Source: Temnopleurus reevesii (lineage: Eukaryota; Echinodermata; Echinoidea; Temnopleuroida; Temnopleuridae). From it: a stretch of DNA of 25,236 nucleotides. The translations under genes and the position numbers were made by a program. Under the pieces are notes generated by a model that saw only the letters and a program-made list of their open reading frames with translations, had not been told where the DNA came from and made no database searches. Of this stretch, positions 1 through 10,692 are shown piece after piece (the stretch's first letter is position 1; every line of letters begins with the position of its first letter). The DNA is taken from the NCBI GenBank assembly GCA_036244855.1, contig BQKZ01000466.1, positions 122,988 through 148,223 of the forward strand, given 5' to 3'.

Positions 1-27
1 CCCCCCCCCCCCCCCCCCCCCCCCCCC
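1..27. repeat. Homopolymer C run at window start
   Basis: Twenty-seven consecutive C residues open the window, followed by a short GC-rich stretch with GGATCC at 60-65, GGTACC at 66-71 and GGATCC again at 85-90. The composition is unlike the AT-rich DNA that follows. It may be a genuine G/C tract or an artefact at a contig or read end. Confidence 0.8.
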
Positions 28-1571
28 TGCGTCGCGCCTGGGCCTGAGCTGCCGCCCCTGGATCCGGTACCCCCGGCCCTGGATGGATCCGCCACTGCTC
101 TCTGCGCTTCTTCTCTCTTCTCAACTCTTTGGCTCTGCACCAGCTCCTCCTCTGAAATGAAGCTGCGTCCTCGACTATCCAACAAAATGGAACATAATTT
201 CACAAAAGCGACGGAACGTAAACATTATGAGGAAAATCGACTACGACCATAACCTTTGTGTATATTTGAATTTAGTGACGGAAATGTATCAAACTTAGAA
301 CACAATAACATTTGATTTTGATTCGTTATGCAATCTGACTTTCTCACGGGACTCGCATCACACCAGCAGCGGACTGCAGTCACTCTCCCCGCCTCAGCTA
401 GCCCATTGGTTTCTTCCATAGCAGGCCTATAGTGCGGTCTCCCAGAAATGACTCCAAGTCCAACGCGACATCTACTCAGTCATATTTCATTTCTGTTTGG
501 AACATACTGAAAGTTTAGCCTCGACTTAGAAAGATAGTCCAGTATTAAGGAACATCGCTGCCTGAGCTGAGTTAAAGTGTAAGTTTTGTGGGATTTTTCC
601 AGCTATTAATAAAAGTTAAACAAAAGCCAAGGCAAGGGAGACAACTTCAGTTCAGACAAGTCAAAATGTGTTGCAATTTATTTCTTTTTACAAAGCTAGA
701 TCTGGTATTCTGGGATAGTCTGAACGCTTCAAACTCATTTTTTTTTAAATCTTTATTTTACATTTTCTTGGTCTCCTCCAACAAAAAAAAAATGTCAAAA
801 TTAAAAGAAACAAAACAGACCACAACTTTGTAAGATTGAGGCTTTTGAACTATATAATGATGCCTCAATGCAATGCTCAAGCTGAAGATTTAGCAAAGGA
901 AAGAAGAGCTGCCAAATATATAAGATGGCAAGGATAATAATAAGACACACATCTGACCCATGTGTTTGGGATTACAGTATATAATCTAAGAATGTAAAAT
1001 GATAAGAATCAATGCAAACTGATACTGAGCTGACAGAAGTGATGCAAAATTGATACAAAACTTTAGAAGTACCGTATGAGCACCTGTACCCGGCCTGTAC
1101 CCAGTTTCCGGCCACCAAGTCTTGCGCAGTTTGCCTATGGCGCGCCCTCATGTTAAATACGCTCGCGTAAATCAGCTCATATGCGCTTTAACACAATTGA
1201 TGCTGCCAGGCGGCCGGTTTCTAGGCCCCCATGTCCCTCGGCGATGTTTGAATGTTCCACAAATATGCAGGCGCTCTTCATCAAGTTCTGCACAACAATT
1301 GAAAGCTCAGAATTTCGGCTACATAATGTTGTTAAAATGAACTTGAAATGTTAGATTTTGTGGATTGTGGAAGAGCAAAACTGCTTAAGGGGCCGGACAC
1401 TGGAGCTTATATGGTAACGTGGTATGTCTAACAAAGTAGCAAGGTCAAAATGAATGAAACACACACTCTCTAGAAGAATCTTGACTTTCGTAGGTACATG
1501 TAAGTAATTAATAATCCTCCATCTACTACAAGTTAAGTAATTTTCTCTTATTGTTGGTGGTGAGAATTGCA
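28..1571. other. Non-coding upstream DNA, no gene supported
   Basis: Only short scattered open frames without recognisable domains are present. A locally CpG-richer patch at about 1070-1300 stands out from the AT-rich surroundings and could be a promoter or a 5' UTR exon of a downstream gene. I see no splice structure that proves this. Confidence 0.4.
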
Positions 1572-1575
1572 TTAA

Positions 1576-1647
1576 CCCATTGACTACTGAATTCTGTTAT
1601 TCCCATAGACTTTGTGCAGGGACTACCTGGTTCCAGTAGCAAATGGG
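1576..1647. mobile_element. 72-bp TTAA-flanked palindromic MITE
   Basis: The unit begins CCCATTGACTACTG and ends in the near-inverse CAGTAGCAAATGGG, with two mismatches over the terminal 14 bp. It is bounded on both sides by TTAA (1572-1575 and 1648-1651). TTAA duplication plus CCC-start termini is typical of piggyBac-type elements. There is no coding capacity, so this would be a tiny non-autonomous derivative. Confidence 0.55.
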
Positions 1648-1654
1648 TTAAGAC

Positions 1655-1680
1655 TGATTGATTGATTGATTGATTGATTG
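1655..1680. repeat. (TGAT)n microsatellite
   Basis: About six and a half uninterrupted TGAT units lie directly downstream of the TTAA-flanked element. Confidence 0.9.
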
Positions 1681-1721
1681 AAGACTAACATGCTTGATTG
1701 GGTATGAGGCATATTACGCTT

Positions 1722-1930
1722 GCCACCTAGAACCAAAATTTGAGGTACATGTGTATTAGATTTGTTGTACTTGTAGTCATAGCATTGGCTGCCCTCTGTT
1801 GGTTCTATTCAGTAATAATTAACTTGATATGCTTGAGCATTTGTAATGTTCTGTTTGATTTAACCTGAATACTTTTCTTCCCAATTTATAGTTATGCTTT
1901 GGTTCACTGCACTTGTCAGACTGTCTAGCA
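1722..1930 (+). repeat. Diverged direct repeat, copy 1
   Basis: It shares an ordered series of blocks with 2411-2650: GCCACCT at the start, then TGTAGTCATAGCATTGGCT, ACTTGATATGC, TTATGCTTTGGTTC and finally CACTGCACTTGTC. The spacing differs by small indels. This is a local duplication or two copies of one interspersed repeat. Confidence 0.65.
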
Positions 1931-2410
1931 TTACTGATCCATGTAAAGTGTACCATTTTGTATCCAGGTTGTGTTCATAAAGCTATGCACAGATCTTTGC
2001 ACGTCTCTAGGAATGACAGGTGACCCTTTCTGGTACTCTCTGATAACACTGAATTGCACCAAAGGAAGTGTCACTTATCATTTGTAGATCCTCATGTAGA
2101 TTTATGCACAGCTATGACTATAATTCTTCTTTTTTTTTTATCTGGGTGACGCATTTTCAATCAGTGTTTATTTTTGTTAGGATAAGGATGTTGGAAGAAT
2201 TTCAAGATCTATACATATTTTGAAATTAATTTTTTGGTTCATCAAATTTGAAACATTTACAATTATACCATTTTCGAACTCGACATTATCCCATTTTCAA
2301 TAACATTCATGTGAAAATTGAAATCTTCATTTCCTTTCTGGAAAGGTAACCTTTTGCAGGGAAAGAGTTTATGTTTTAAAAGTTAAGAGGTGGTTCAAAA
2401 TGCATGAATA

Positions 2411-2650
2411 GCCACCTGGACCTAAAGTTTTGTATCTGAAGTATATTAACTTTATATTGTAGTCATAGCATTGGCTACCCTCTGCTACCCTCTGCCTGTT
2501 CCACTCATTAACAATTTACTTGATATGCCTGTATGACTACTAATACAAGTTTGTATTGTTACGTTTGATGGACCCTGAATAGACTGTATTTTTTCTATCA
2601 TTTATGCTTTGGTTCTTAATCACTGCACTTGTCTTACTGTCTTACAAATA
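2411..2650 (+). repeat. Diverged direct repeat, copy 2
   Basis: Partner of 1722-1930, about 690 bp downstream and in the same orientation. This copy has an internal duplication of the CTACCCTCTG block near 2477-2497 and extra bases near 2540-2570. Confidence 0.65.
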
Positions 2651-3562
2651 CATGGGCTGATTCAGTGCACGGACAGTGCGCTACCCTGGCCTTGTATGTC
2701 TCAAGTTGATAGCTTTGGATTCGAATTTGGAATATCAAATTTGGAACTTTTTATTTTGTGTCAGAAGGAAAGTTCAACACTCATTCTTCATTTGTAAGTT
2801 TAAGATATATGCCTTTGTGATGCCTCTTCATATAAAAGTATTCTTTTGATTCGAAGTAACTTGGTTCGTAAGTCAAATGAGTGAGTCCAAGCAGATATAG
2901 GGTTCATCCACTGATCTCAGATAGAAACTGGATGTACGTATCATTGACCCATGCCATATGAAAGAATGAAGCTGTTGCTCAGCAGCCATACCAAGAAGGT
3001 TTGGTTTAGTTTGGTAACCAGTATTATATCGTTGCTCCACAATAAAAGGGCAAACATTAGACAAATCAAATGAAAAAAGAATTGTCAACGAAAGGGGACA
3101 AGAAATAAAAAGTTACAAATATTTTAAAGAAATTTAATGATTAATTAAAACAGTTATATTATTACCAAAATTGGCAGTTTTATATCATGTGAAATGACAT
3201 GGTGATGACATACAAAAATGTAGGTTATGGAGGTTACCGGTAATGGGATTCAGGAAGCTGCTTGTTCTTACGTAATACGGGACATATCAACGTTCTGGTT
3301 CCATATTCCATTCGGACTGCGGCCTCATGAAATATGGAAACAGAAGGATGATATTTCCTGTATTACTTGAATAAGCAAAGTGTAACTAATAATACTTATC
3401 ACTTTCTTAATTCCAGATACAGTGTTCTAATCATTATCTCTGGTACAATGATAATCAGCCGAAGGTTGTGCTTGAACTCAATCACTGCTGTCATGTAGTC
3501 CACACCTCCACACCGTCTCCAAATAAACCCACCGGGGCTTGAACAAGGTAACCACGGCAACC
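2651..3562. other. Non-coding leader region of the transporter gene
   Basis: No protein-coding exon is evident. An in-frame TAA at 3524-3526 closes the transporter frame upstream, so the stretch just before 3563 is probably 5' UTR. Any earlier non-coding exon or the promoter cannot be located by eye. Confidence 0.4.
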
Positions 3563-3743
3563 ATGAAGCTCACCTGCAGCGGGGCTGTGATCGTGACCTG
3601 TAAACTCCTGGCTCAGGGGATGACCCATGGTCTCTCTGCCTCCATGGGCGTCTTCTACGGGGAATGGAAGAAGGACTTCCAGGAGCAAGCGGCTCTGATC
3701 AGCTGGCTCGCAACCTCGGTTTTAACCGTGCTTCTTGGAACAT
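3563..3743 (+). CDS. MCT-like gene, coding exon 1 (residues 1-60)
   Basis: It encodes helix 1 and most of helix 2, with the MCT-typical GLSASMGVFYGEW followed by ALISWLATSVLTVLLGT. It ends after one base of codon 61 at a consensus GTAAGT donor (3744). If an upstream exon existed it would have to splice in after the in-frame TAA at 3524. I see no convincing acceptor, so ATG 3563 is preferred. Confidence 0.8.
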
Positions 3744-6700
3744 GTAAGTTAAAAATATCATGATTGAAGATGAACTATACAGGTCCATTATAGATTGATA
3801 CATTGCAGAACAGTGCCCTTAGGAAAGAATTCAAGCGCATTTTCCATTACATACAATTTTTTCCCCACAAATTACACAATCCTTACTTCGGAAATTTTAA
3901 AGAGTCATTTCTACAGATATTGTCACATACCTGTAAAATATACCTTTCCTGTTGTTGAATATGTGAACAAGAAGTCAGTATAACCGCAACCAATAATTTT
4001 GTAAAGCCCAATCTATGCCAGAATCTAATTTTTCATACAAAGATCTTTCTCTGAGATATTATTAAAGACATTGTACAACATTGTTTTCATTTAAAAGATT
4101 TTCAGTTCTGCCAGATTCTAAATGCTTCCTGAATGGTTGATGATGCACATAAACTAAGCTGTGAAAATATTAGTTTTCCAAATCAACGTTCAGTGCTTTA
4201 AAAAAGTTAGTTTAAAAATATCACCTATATAGGCACATTCTGCAGTAATAAAGCGACAGTGAATGCTTTATTCAATTTTCGTAGATATTGTGATAGTGCT
4301 TGTTTAATTTCCTTCTTTATTGCATTCTTTGTTGTTTTTTCAACAATCTGAATGTAATGAGGTAGGTCGCACATCTTGATTTGAGAATTTTTTTCAATAA
4401 CAAAATCATAATTTGTGACATTGTCTTTAAAGTAAAAAAAAAATCTATTTGTCATGAATGGGATTAAACAAATTGTGAAATCTACTATTTCTTTCCAGCT
4501 CCTTTAGCTGGTGCACTCGTCAGACACTTCGGTGTTCGTTGTGTGATGGTTGCCGGTGCTATCCTGTCTGCATCTGGGTTTTTAGCTGCTTCCTTTGCAG
4601 ACAGTATCACAGTGCTGTTTGTCACCATACCGTTTATGTCAGGTAAGGCCAGCTATTTTTTTTTTTTGGGGGGGGGGCAAAGTCAGAAGTATTGTGGTTT
4701 TAAACGCAATTAAACCATGGATGTCCAGTATGTTTATAGTGATTGTACATTCTCATTCTATTATTGATTCCAAACTGTTCAGTTTATAAATTCATTAAGC
4801 CCCAGTCACATTGAAGTCTGGAAGCATCACGATTCAACACTACTCTTTGTTCAGTTCACAGTCAACTGCCTACAAACAAATAGTCGTGTTGAATCGTGTT
4901 CAATCGGTGCCTCAATTTGAGCAGGGCATTAAATCAAGGATCCATATTCAATTCAGATTTTGTTGGTGATGTATTTTTTTAAATCTTCACTTGGACAAAT
5001 GTAAAAATGTTATCTTCACAAACACAAATAAACCATTAACATTGGTCTATTGTATTCTCAATAAGTCCAAAATGTTTTGTTAACAAGCACAATACAATGA
5101 AACGATTCATTTCCTGTTTGTTAGTGGACAAATCAAAATGTTATGTTTATAAACACAAATAAACCTTGGATGTCCAGTTTTGTTTTGTTGGATAAAAGGG
5201 TTTAGATTACTTTTTATTTGCTTTTCTGATAAAGGTAAAATAATAAAAGAAAAAAAGAAAAGTAATGATCAGCGCAACAGTAAATGCACCCTTCAATACT
5301 AAATAAAACCAAGCACGTAGACTGACAAATGAAAGACTCAAGGTTAATAAACTACAGCTTCCTTTCTGAATAATTTCCCTCGTGCCCAATATGTTTCCAG
5401 GGCCCTGTAACATAAAGGTTTACGATTAATTGCTAATCTGATAGCGATTGATATCAATCGCAAGTCTATGACGAATCATGTACTAAAGTTTGCAATTGAT
5501 CGCAAAATCCAATAGCGATGAATCGCAAACCTTTATGTTACGGGCCCCAGATCATGTAATGTACATTTTGCGAGGTTTTATTTCAATACCAAGGTCCAAC
5601 CTAATCCCAGAATGAACCATTCTCATTTAGCCTGGGCTCATACAAGTCCATACAGAGGCATCCTTCCGTTCCTCTGTTTCTACGGTCTTTTTTTAACTCT
5701 TCAATTTTCTAACTTTTTTTTTTACAGTGGCACCCGCCACTTTGCAAGCCCCCTGACTACATGCCTTGTATTTACTCACTGCTCATTAATGTAAAGGTAA
5801 CAGATTGATGGGAAATGGACAATCTTCAAATGGTTTGATAAATTTTCAATAGGGAAAGCTGCAAATAGATTTAGGAAGTTCTTATAAGATATCTAGACTC
5901 TAGTTTTTTACATTGTGGATGTATTTGCTAGTTTCCTGAACAATTATAATATAAGGAAAATGATTGAGTTTTATTGATATTTATGAGCTATTATCAATTC
6001 ACAATCCGAATAGGTGTTTTTAGGTTTCGGAAAAGGAGTAAAATTATGTTTTCGGGTTATCCATATATCCAAAACTCTGAACAGTGATAACCCAAAAATG
6101 TCATGTTGTTGTAATTACTACAAGTGAACACCCTTCTTCCAAATTTGGCTCATTTATGTCATGTGAGGATGAACTGATGAGATTTTTGGTTCAGGGGTCA
6201 AAGGTTACAGGTTGCAGGACCCAAAAAATGTATAAATCACTATAAATATAAACAGTGTTTCTAATTTCTGATGGCATGGTATAAGGGGTAATATCTATCT
6301 GATCACTTGATGGCAGGGCAGAGACTGAAATTTTGACTGTGCATGGTCAGGATTTCATTGAGTCATCTAAAAAAGATTATTTGTAAACATTCCAATCGAT
6401 GTCAGTGTTATGTGATATGAGAATTTGAAAATTAGAATGTGACTTTAATAAATGAAAGCGAATATTTTGCCAGATGTTATTTCATCATTGGCCCCAATTG
6501 CATGGCTAATCATGATTTTGTTCTTTCTTCTTATTATTTTCTCCAGGTTTTGGAAGCAGCATGGCATATTCCGGATGTTTGGTCTGTCTTGCTCAAAACT
6601 TCAAGAGACACTTCACCCTCCTGAACGGTGTAGCGTCGTCTGGGTGTGGCATTGGTATGATCGTCTGGCCAATCATCTTCCAGCTTCTCGTCGATCAATT

Positions 6701-8644
6701 CACATGGAGGGGCGCAATGATGATCGTTGGTGGTTTACAGCTCCACCTCGTCCCGCTTGCACTGCTCATGACGAGACATTCAAAGAGAAATAGGTCAGGG
6801 CGTATGAAGCTTACGCAGAGCGAGCAGATCGGGCTGAGGCAAATGGTTACAGAGACGGACTTGGATAACAATGGTGTGGTGACGTTTGCTGTCGAAGCAT
6901 CCATGTGTGGTGATAATGTCAGCGATGAGGGCGGTATAATAATTACCTGTACAGAGAGCAGAAAAGAAAATGGAGAGAGAATGGGAGATTACAACAATGC
7001 AGAAGAGTCAGAAGAGGAGATTGTAGAGCAGTATGAATTTGATGATATTCAGCCAAACTCATCGTCTCAGCGTCTTACGATAGCACGGCGAATGAGTCGC
7101 CGTGCGTCTCACATCGGCAAGGGCGTGAAGGTGTCATGCGTGCAGTCAACCGGATTATCCCTCATATGGGAGAATCGTGTATACACAAGTTTTCTACCGA
7201 TAGCTTTGACAGGAGGTACGGTTTACGGGACCTTCCTGGCTCACGCCGTAAGATCTGCCGTGCTCAAAGGCATCCCAAGTATCGAGGCTGCATTTCTAGT
7301 CTCCATTGTCGGACTTACGAACATGATCGCCCGAGCAACTCACGGCCTCCTCCTCAACACTGGTCTTATCCATCAGGTGATGCTGGTGGCTTTTGCGTAT
7401 GCTCTCTCCGCCGTAGCTGTCTTTGTTACCCCAACCACCGATAGTTACATTGTGATGGTAGCCTGCGCCACTGGTGTCGGCGTTGGATCTGGGGTGTACA
7501 TACCGCTTCAGTCAGTTTTTGTTCACCATATGGTTCCTATCCACCGGTTTCCAGGTGGTATTGGGATGGTGCTCCTATGGGTGTGCGCAGGAATGATGTT
7601 CAGCTCAACTGTCTCAGGTGAGATATTTCTAGAATGTTGGATGGCTTTGAGGTTGATACACAGAAATATTGGACCAGCTTTGCGTGAAGATTTAAAAGTC
7701 CAATATATTAACAAAGTGATTTTAATATTTTCTGTCTTGAATGAAACTGTAATATTATATATTAGTTTCCATCCACTGGAGTCTTCTTCATACCATGTAA
7801 TTTATTTTATATTTTCTAACTCAAAGTCCTTTATTTTAGTCACTGTGTGCTGCTCTTGTAACCAATATTTTCTAAGGACAAAGGTCACATGGCTAAAAAC
7901 AAATCGAAATTGCGTTTTGCTGCAATATCATGAGAAAAATTGAAGAAATTTTTACCAAACCTGGGTCAAGTGTGTATAAGCATGCGAAGATGAACTGATT
8001 ATGTTTTGCTCTCAGAAGGCCACAGGGACGAAAATGATATAAGAAAGGCAATCGCCCTTAATGGCATGTTAATGTTATAAGAACGAGTTAACAAGTTTTT
8101 TTTAAACAAATTTGAGTCAGGTATGTGCATATGATGATGAACTGATTAGATTTTTGGTTCTGTGGTCTGAGGTCAAAGATCATAGGGTCAAAACTTGAAT
8201 TACATGTAAATCACTCAAAATTGCTCATTACTGTGATAACTCCTGAGCAATTGAACAGATTCTTATCAAACTTGGCTTGAGTGTGTATACATGTAAGAAT
8301 AGGAGGTCAAAGCTCACAGCACACAGCACACATGCCCCCAAAAGGGTTGATATCATTGTGATTGCATGGTCAAGAATTCATTCAATAAGTCTATTTCCTT
8401 ATCCAGTGAAATGTTTTTGTTCTATATTTCTAACCTGTAGTTTTTTCTTTTCCTAGGATATATTTTAGACCAAACCAACAGCTATCAGATGGCATTTATC
8501 TTTGCTGGGAGCGTGGGACTTCTACCAAGCGTTATCATCATCATCAACCACATAATCTGGAATTACTGCATCGTTGATGAGCGATGGCCTCCCAAGGTCA
8601 ATCATGTTGTGCAGAAGGCAAAACATAACGGGGAACATGTCTGA
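3563..8644 (+). CDS. SLC16/monocarboxylate-transporter-like MFS protein, four exons
   Basis: Coding exons 3563-3743, 4499-4642, 6547-7617 and 8457-8644 join to 528 codons (527 aa plus TGA). Introns are GT-AG and all phase 1. The predicted plasma-membrane protein has the 12-helix major-facilitator layout: helices 1-6 at roughly residues 7-183, a 130-residue acidic cytosolic loop, and helices 7-12 at roughly 315-504. Family marks are GALVRHFGVR after helix 2 and NFKRHFTLLNGVASSG at the helix 4-5 boundary (residues 126-141), matching the MCT signature. ATG 3563 has A at -3 and is the first ATG after an in-frame stop. Known members carry monocarboxylates with protons, or other small solutes; the substrate cannot be called here. 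Oddities: the usual N-terminal DGGWGW-type motif is absent, and the helix-8 aspartate important in MCT1 is replaced by Asn367, while the nearby arginine (Arg371) is kept. It is probably an orphan-type MCT rather than a lactate carrier. Confidence 0.88.
4499..4642 (+). CDS. MCT-like gene, coding exon 2 (residues 61-109)
   Basis: The acceptor is a pyrimidine tract ending in CCAG at 4498 and the donor is GTAAGG at 4643. The exon encodes PLAGALVRHFGVRCVMVAGA and then ASGFLAASFADS, the end of helix 2, the conserved loop and helix 3 of the family. Immediately after the donor, intron 2 has a T12-G10 homopolymer pair (4656-4677). Confidence 0.88.
4828..4898. repeat. 13-bp perfect inverted repeat in intron 2
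   Basis: CACGATTCAACAC (4828-4840) and its exact complement (4886-4898) are separated by 45 bp. The adjacent AGCCCCAGTCACATTG could be the edge of an old foldback element, but no target duplication is visible. Confidence 0.6.
4993..5170 (+). repeat. Degenerate tandem repeat in intron 2
   Basis: GGACAAAT, an AAAATGTTAT block and ACACAAATAAACC recur in the same order at about 4993-5033 and 5128-5165, about 135 bp apart. A related GGATGTCCAGT also occurs at 4719. Confidence 0.5.
5401..5546. mobile_element. 146-bp foldback MITE with CCAG duplication
   Basis: Both ends match as inverted repeats: GGCCCTGTAACATAAAGG on the left, and on the right the complement of GGCCCGTAACATAAAGG. CCAG flanks both sides (5397-5400, 5547-5550). 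The interior is a long imperfect palindrome of GCGATT-type blocks, including the perfect 18-mer GCGATTGATATCAATCGC (5444-5461). It has no coding capacity and sits in intron 2 of the transporter gene. Confidence 0.65.
6130..6250 (+). repeat. Interspersed repeat copy in intron 2
   Basis: It contains GATGAACTGATGAGATTTTT followed by GGTTCAGGGGTCAAAGGTTA. The same order of blocks is seen in intron 3 at 7941-8330. Confidence 0.6.
6547..7617 (+). CDS. MCT-like gene, coding exon 3 (residues 109-466)
   Basis: The large central exon runs from the acceptor CTCCAG at 6546 to the donor GTGAGA at 7618. It encodes helices 4-6, the hydrophilic loop (about residues 184-313) and helices 7-11. The loop is rich in Glu/Asp, for example AEESEEEIVEQYEFDD, and then has a basic patch, RRMSRRASH, resembling a kinase target. 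Reading continues open for 326 bases past the donor, but that extension is intronic in composition. Confidence 0.88.
7941..8330 (+). repeat. Three tandem copies of the same interspersed repeat in intron 3
   Basis: Copies near 7941-8060, 8090-8215 and 8221-8330 share TTACCAAACCTGGGTCAAGTG-like starts, GATGAACTGATTA and GGTCAAAG blocks. The second copy matches the intron 2 copy over GATGAACTGATnAGATTTTT. The unit is about 130-160 bp. Confidence 0.6.
8457..8644 (+). CDS. MCT-like gene, coding exon 4 (residues 466-527)
   Basis: The acceptor TTTTCCTAG ends at 8456. The exon starts GYILDQTNSYQMAFIFAGSV, the standard loop 11-12 and helix 12 of the family. It ends in a short charged cytosolic tail at TGA 8642-8644. 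Confidence 0.85.
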
Positions 8645-8935
8645 TGCAAGAGTGAGCTTCTATTGTTACACTATCAAAAAACGGGGGTCATTTGCTTTTG
8701 TTGCGACCCCACTATGGGCTCTCATCTTTTGTGGAGCAGGGTGAACTGAAATTATCAATATGGGGAAAATGAAGATGAGAGTGTGTTTGATAACATGCAA
8801 GACAGTTTATTTGAGTTATTTCCAGAACTGTAATCCTTGACATGAAAATTTTTATACACATTTAAATAGCAGTCCCTAACTTTTTTTTTTCATAGTGTAT
8901 TATTTTTATTATCATCATTGTTATCAACTTCAACT
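8645..8935 (+). other. Probable 3' UTR of the transporter gene
   Basis: AT-rich DNA follows the stop without another open frame. I found no clear AATAAA close to the stop, so the transcript end is not placed. Confidence 0.4.
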
Positions 8936-9535
8936 ATGGTGCTGTCACATTAATTCGCCCATCATATTAATTCGTACATCATAAGAATTTCTACAAAATC
9001 AATGAAATATTATAAATTTGACATCACCATCGTGAAGAGGGTGGTTAATTCGCCTAAAACTGGAAATTTTCTTAGCAAATGGACCAAAAGCAATGAAAAT
9101 AGTGCCAAAAGATTAGCAGATTTGCTTGCATTTGCAGAAAAACATCTGATCTGAATCCTTCCACTTTTCGAACAGAAATCATCAAATTTGTAAGTTAACA
9201 GTCATACCATTCGTTTCCTTGATATTTTGTGGTCAAACTAATCTGAATTTTGTATCTTTGGTGGAAGCAATTTTACGGTAAATCGGTGCAAAACCGAGTC
9301 TACAAATGAATACGACACAGTTTGTTGACAATTTTTGCCATTTTCTAGCGTGGAGCAATGCGATTGTTTCGTCAATTAATTTTATTTTTAGAAATATTTA
9401 AAGCCTAAAATATCTAGTTTCATTTTGTGCCAAGATTTTAGAAAATAATTTTGTAGTTTAAGAGATATATTTTGCTAAGTACCACGATCTAAAAATGCTC
9501 TAGAAAAACTATACGAATTAATGTGACTCCATCAT
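8936..9535. mobile_element. Candidate 600-bp inverted-repeat element
   Basis: The left end ATGGTGCTGTCACATTAATT and the right end (complement ATGATGGAGTCACATTAATT) match at 17 of 20 positions, with GTCACATTAATTCG (8944-8957, 9514-9527) perfect. The left end also carries a tandem ATTAATTCGnnCATCAT pair. The interior is AT-rich and non-coding. No clear target duplication was found, so the boundaries are approximate. Confidence 0.45.
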
Positions 9536-10450
9536 GTATCATATTTTCATGTTTTGTGAAATTCAGATTTTGATTTCTAACACAGGGTTGCCAACAAGAA
9601 ATCGTATACTCTGCCTATTTATGTTTGGATAAGGTGCACCAAACTGTATAAAATGTCAGTATTCATTCAAAGTGTAAAAAAAAATACTGTCATGCAGCCA
9701 CCTGTTCACCTGAAAACCTGTTTCATTCAACTATTTTCAATAGAAAATAAGATGAAAATAGCATACAATTTGATAGGTGTGTTCCTGTGACCCCAAAGCA
9801 TTTGTTCTGGTTAGTAAGTCTCATTGATAGACAAAACCAGTGGACCACTACATTTTCCATTGACACAAGTGCCATGAATTATGGTATTATGATGTTCTGC
9901 ATCCATAGACATCTATAATAGATGCTATTACCACCTTACAAAGTGAAAAAGAACAGAAAAAGTAAGGAATATAATGATTTTTGGTGTCAGGTCTGCAAAC
10001 ATGCATATTTCTGAATGGTTAGCCTCTCTGCATCTTGTGGTTGTTGTCTAAATGTGTCATCGTAACAAAGTCTGTAAATGTATGCACATCAAATCTTGAG
10101 GCATCTTTACCCTATATGAGATGGTGTGAATCATGCTTGTAAAATCAAATTGAACCAACAATGACATGTATGCATTCCTCCTCATGATGTTAATTTTGAT
10201 ATTTACATATTTGTGTATTTGATTATCTAATGTATAAATCAGTGCTAGTGCATGTATGTACTGGTGTTTATTGTAAAGATATAAATAGATAATATCATGT
10301 TATAATTTTATGTGTATTATGTTGACAATTATGTACAACACAAAACTACTTACATTATATAAGAAATACAGCGTGTGGTTCTGGTTTCTACATATGTTCT
10401 GCTTATGTACATTGTAATTTTAAAAGAAAGTGGGTATTTATTTAAATTTG
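9536..10450. other. AT-rich non-coding stretch
   Basis: No coding region, RNA gene or clear repeat is seen. It may belong to a long transporter 3' UTR or be intergenic. Confidence 0.35.
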
Positions 10451-10692
10451 TATTTATATATTATGGAAAGTTTTCACTTTTTTTTTAACCAGGGTTTGAA
10501 AGAACGGTTGGTTTGCATGTAATTTTTATGACCGTTTCCAAAGGAATGTGTGCAAAATGGACTTTGTGTATTTAAAAAATTTATATCTATATTTATATTT
10601 ATATATGATGGAAGGTTTTCACATATTTTATCAGGGTTTGAAGGGGTATTTTAATCTTGTACAATTTTCATTTATGTTTCCAAAGGAATGTG
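10451..10692 (+). repeat. Tandem duplication that forms the transposon target
   Basis: Unit A (about 10451-10580) and unit B (about 10592-10692, resuming at 14356) share TATTATGGAAAGTTTTCAC-like, CAGGGTTTGAA and GTTTCCAAAGGAATGTG blocks. Unit A reads uninterrupted through AATGTGTGCAAAA (10545-10557). In unit B the same site is split by the element at 10693-14349. Confidence 0.8.
10687..10692. repeat. Target site duplication, left copy (AATGTG)
   Basis: It is identical to 14350-14355 and immediately outside the left terminal inverted repeat. A 6-bp duplication is characteristic of Polinton/Maverick integration. Confidence 0.9.

Noticed and set aside
60..90. Vector polylinker suggested by adjacent GGATCC and GGTACC sites
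   Set aside because: Only two site types are present in GC-rich DNA and no recognisable vector sequence surrounds them.
6561..7943. Single 460-codon frame as an intronless transporter
   Set aside because: Coding character ends at the GTGAGA donor at 7618. Exon 4 at 8457 supplies the expected helix 12, and exons 1-2 supply helices 1-3.
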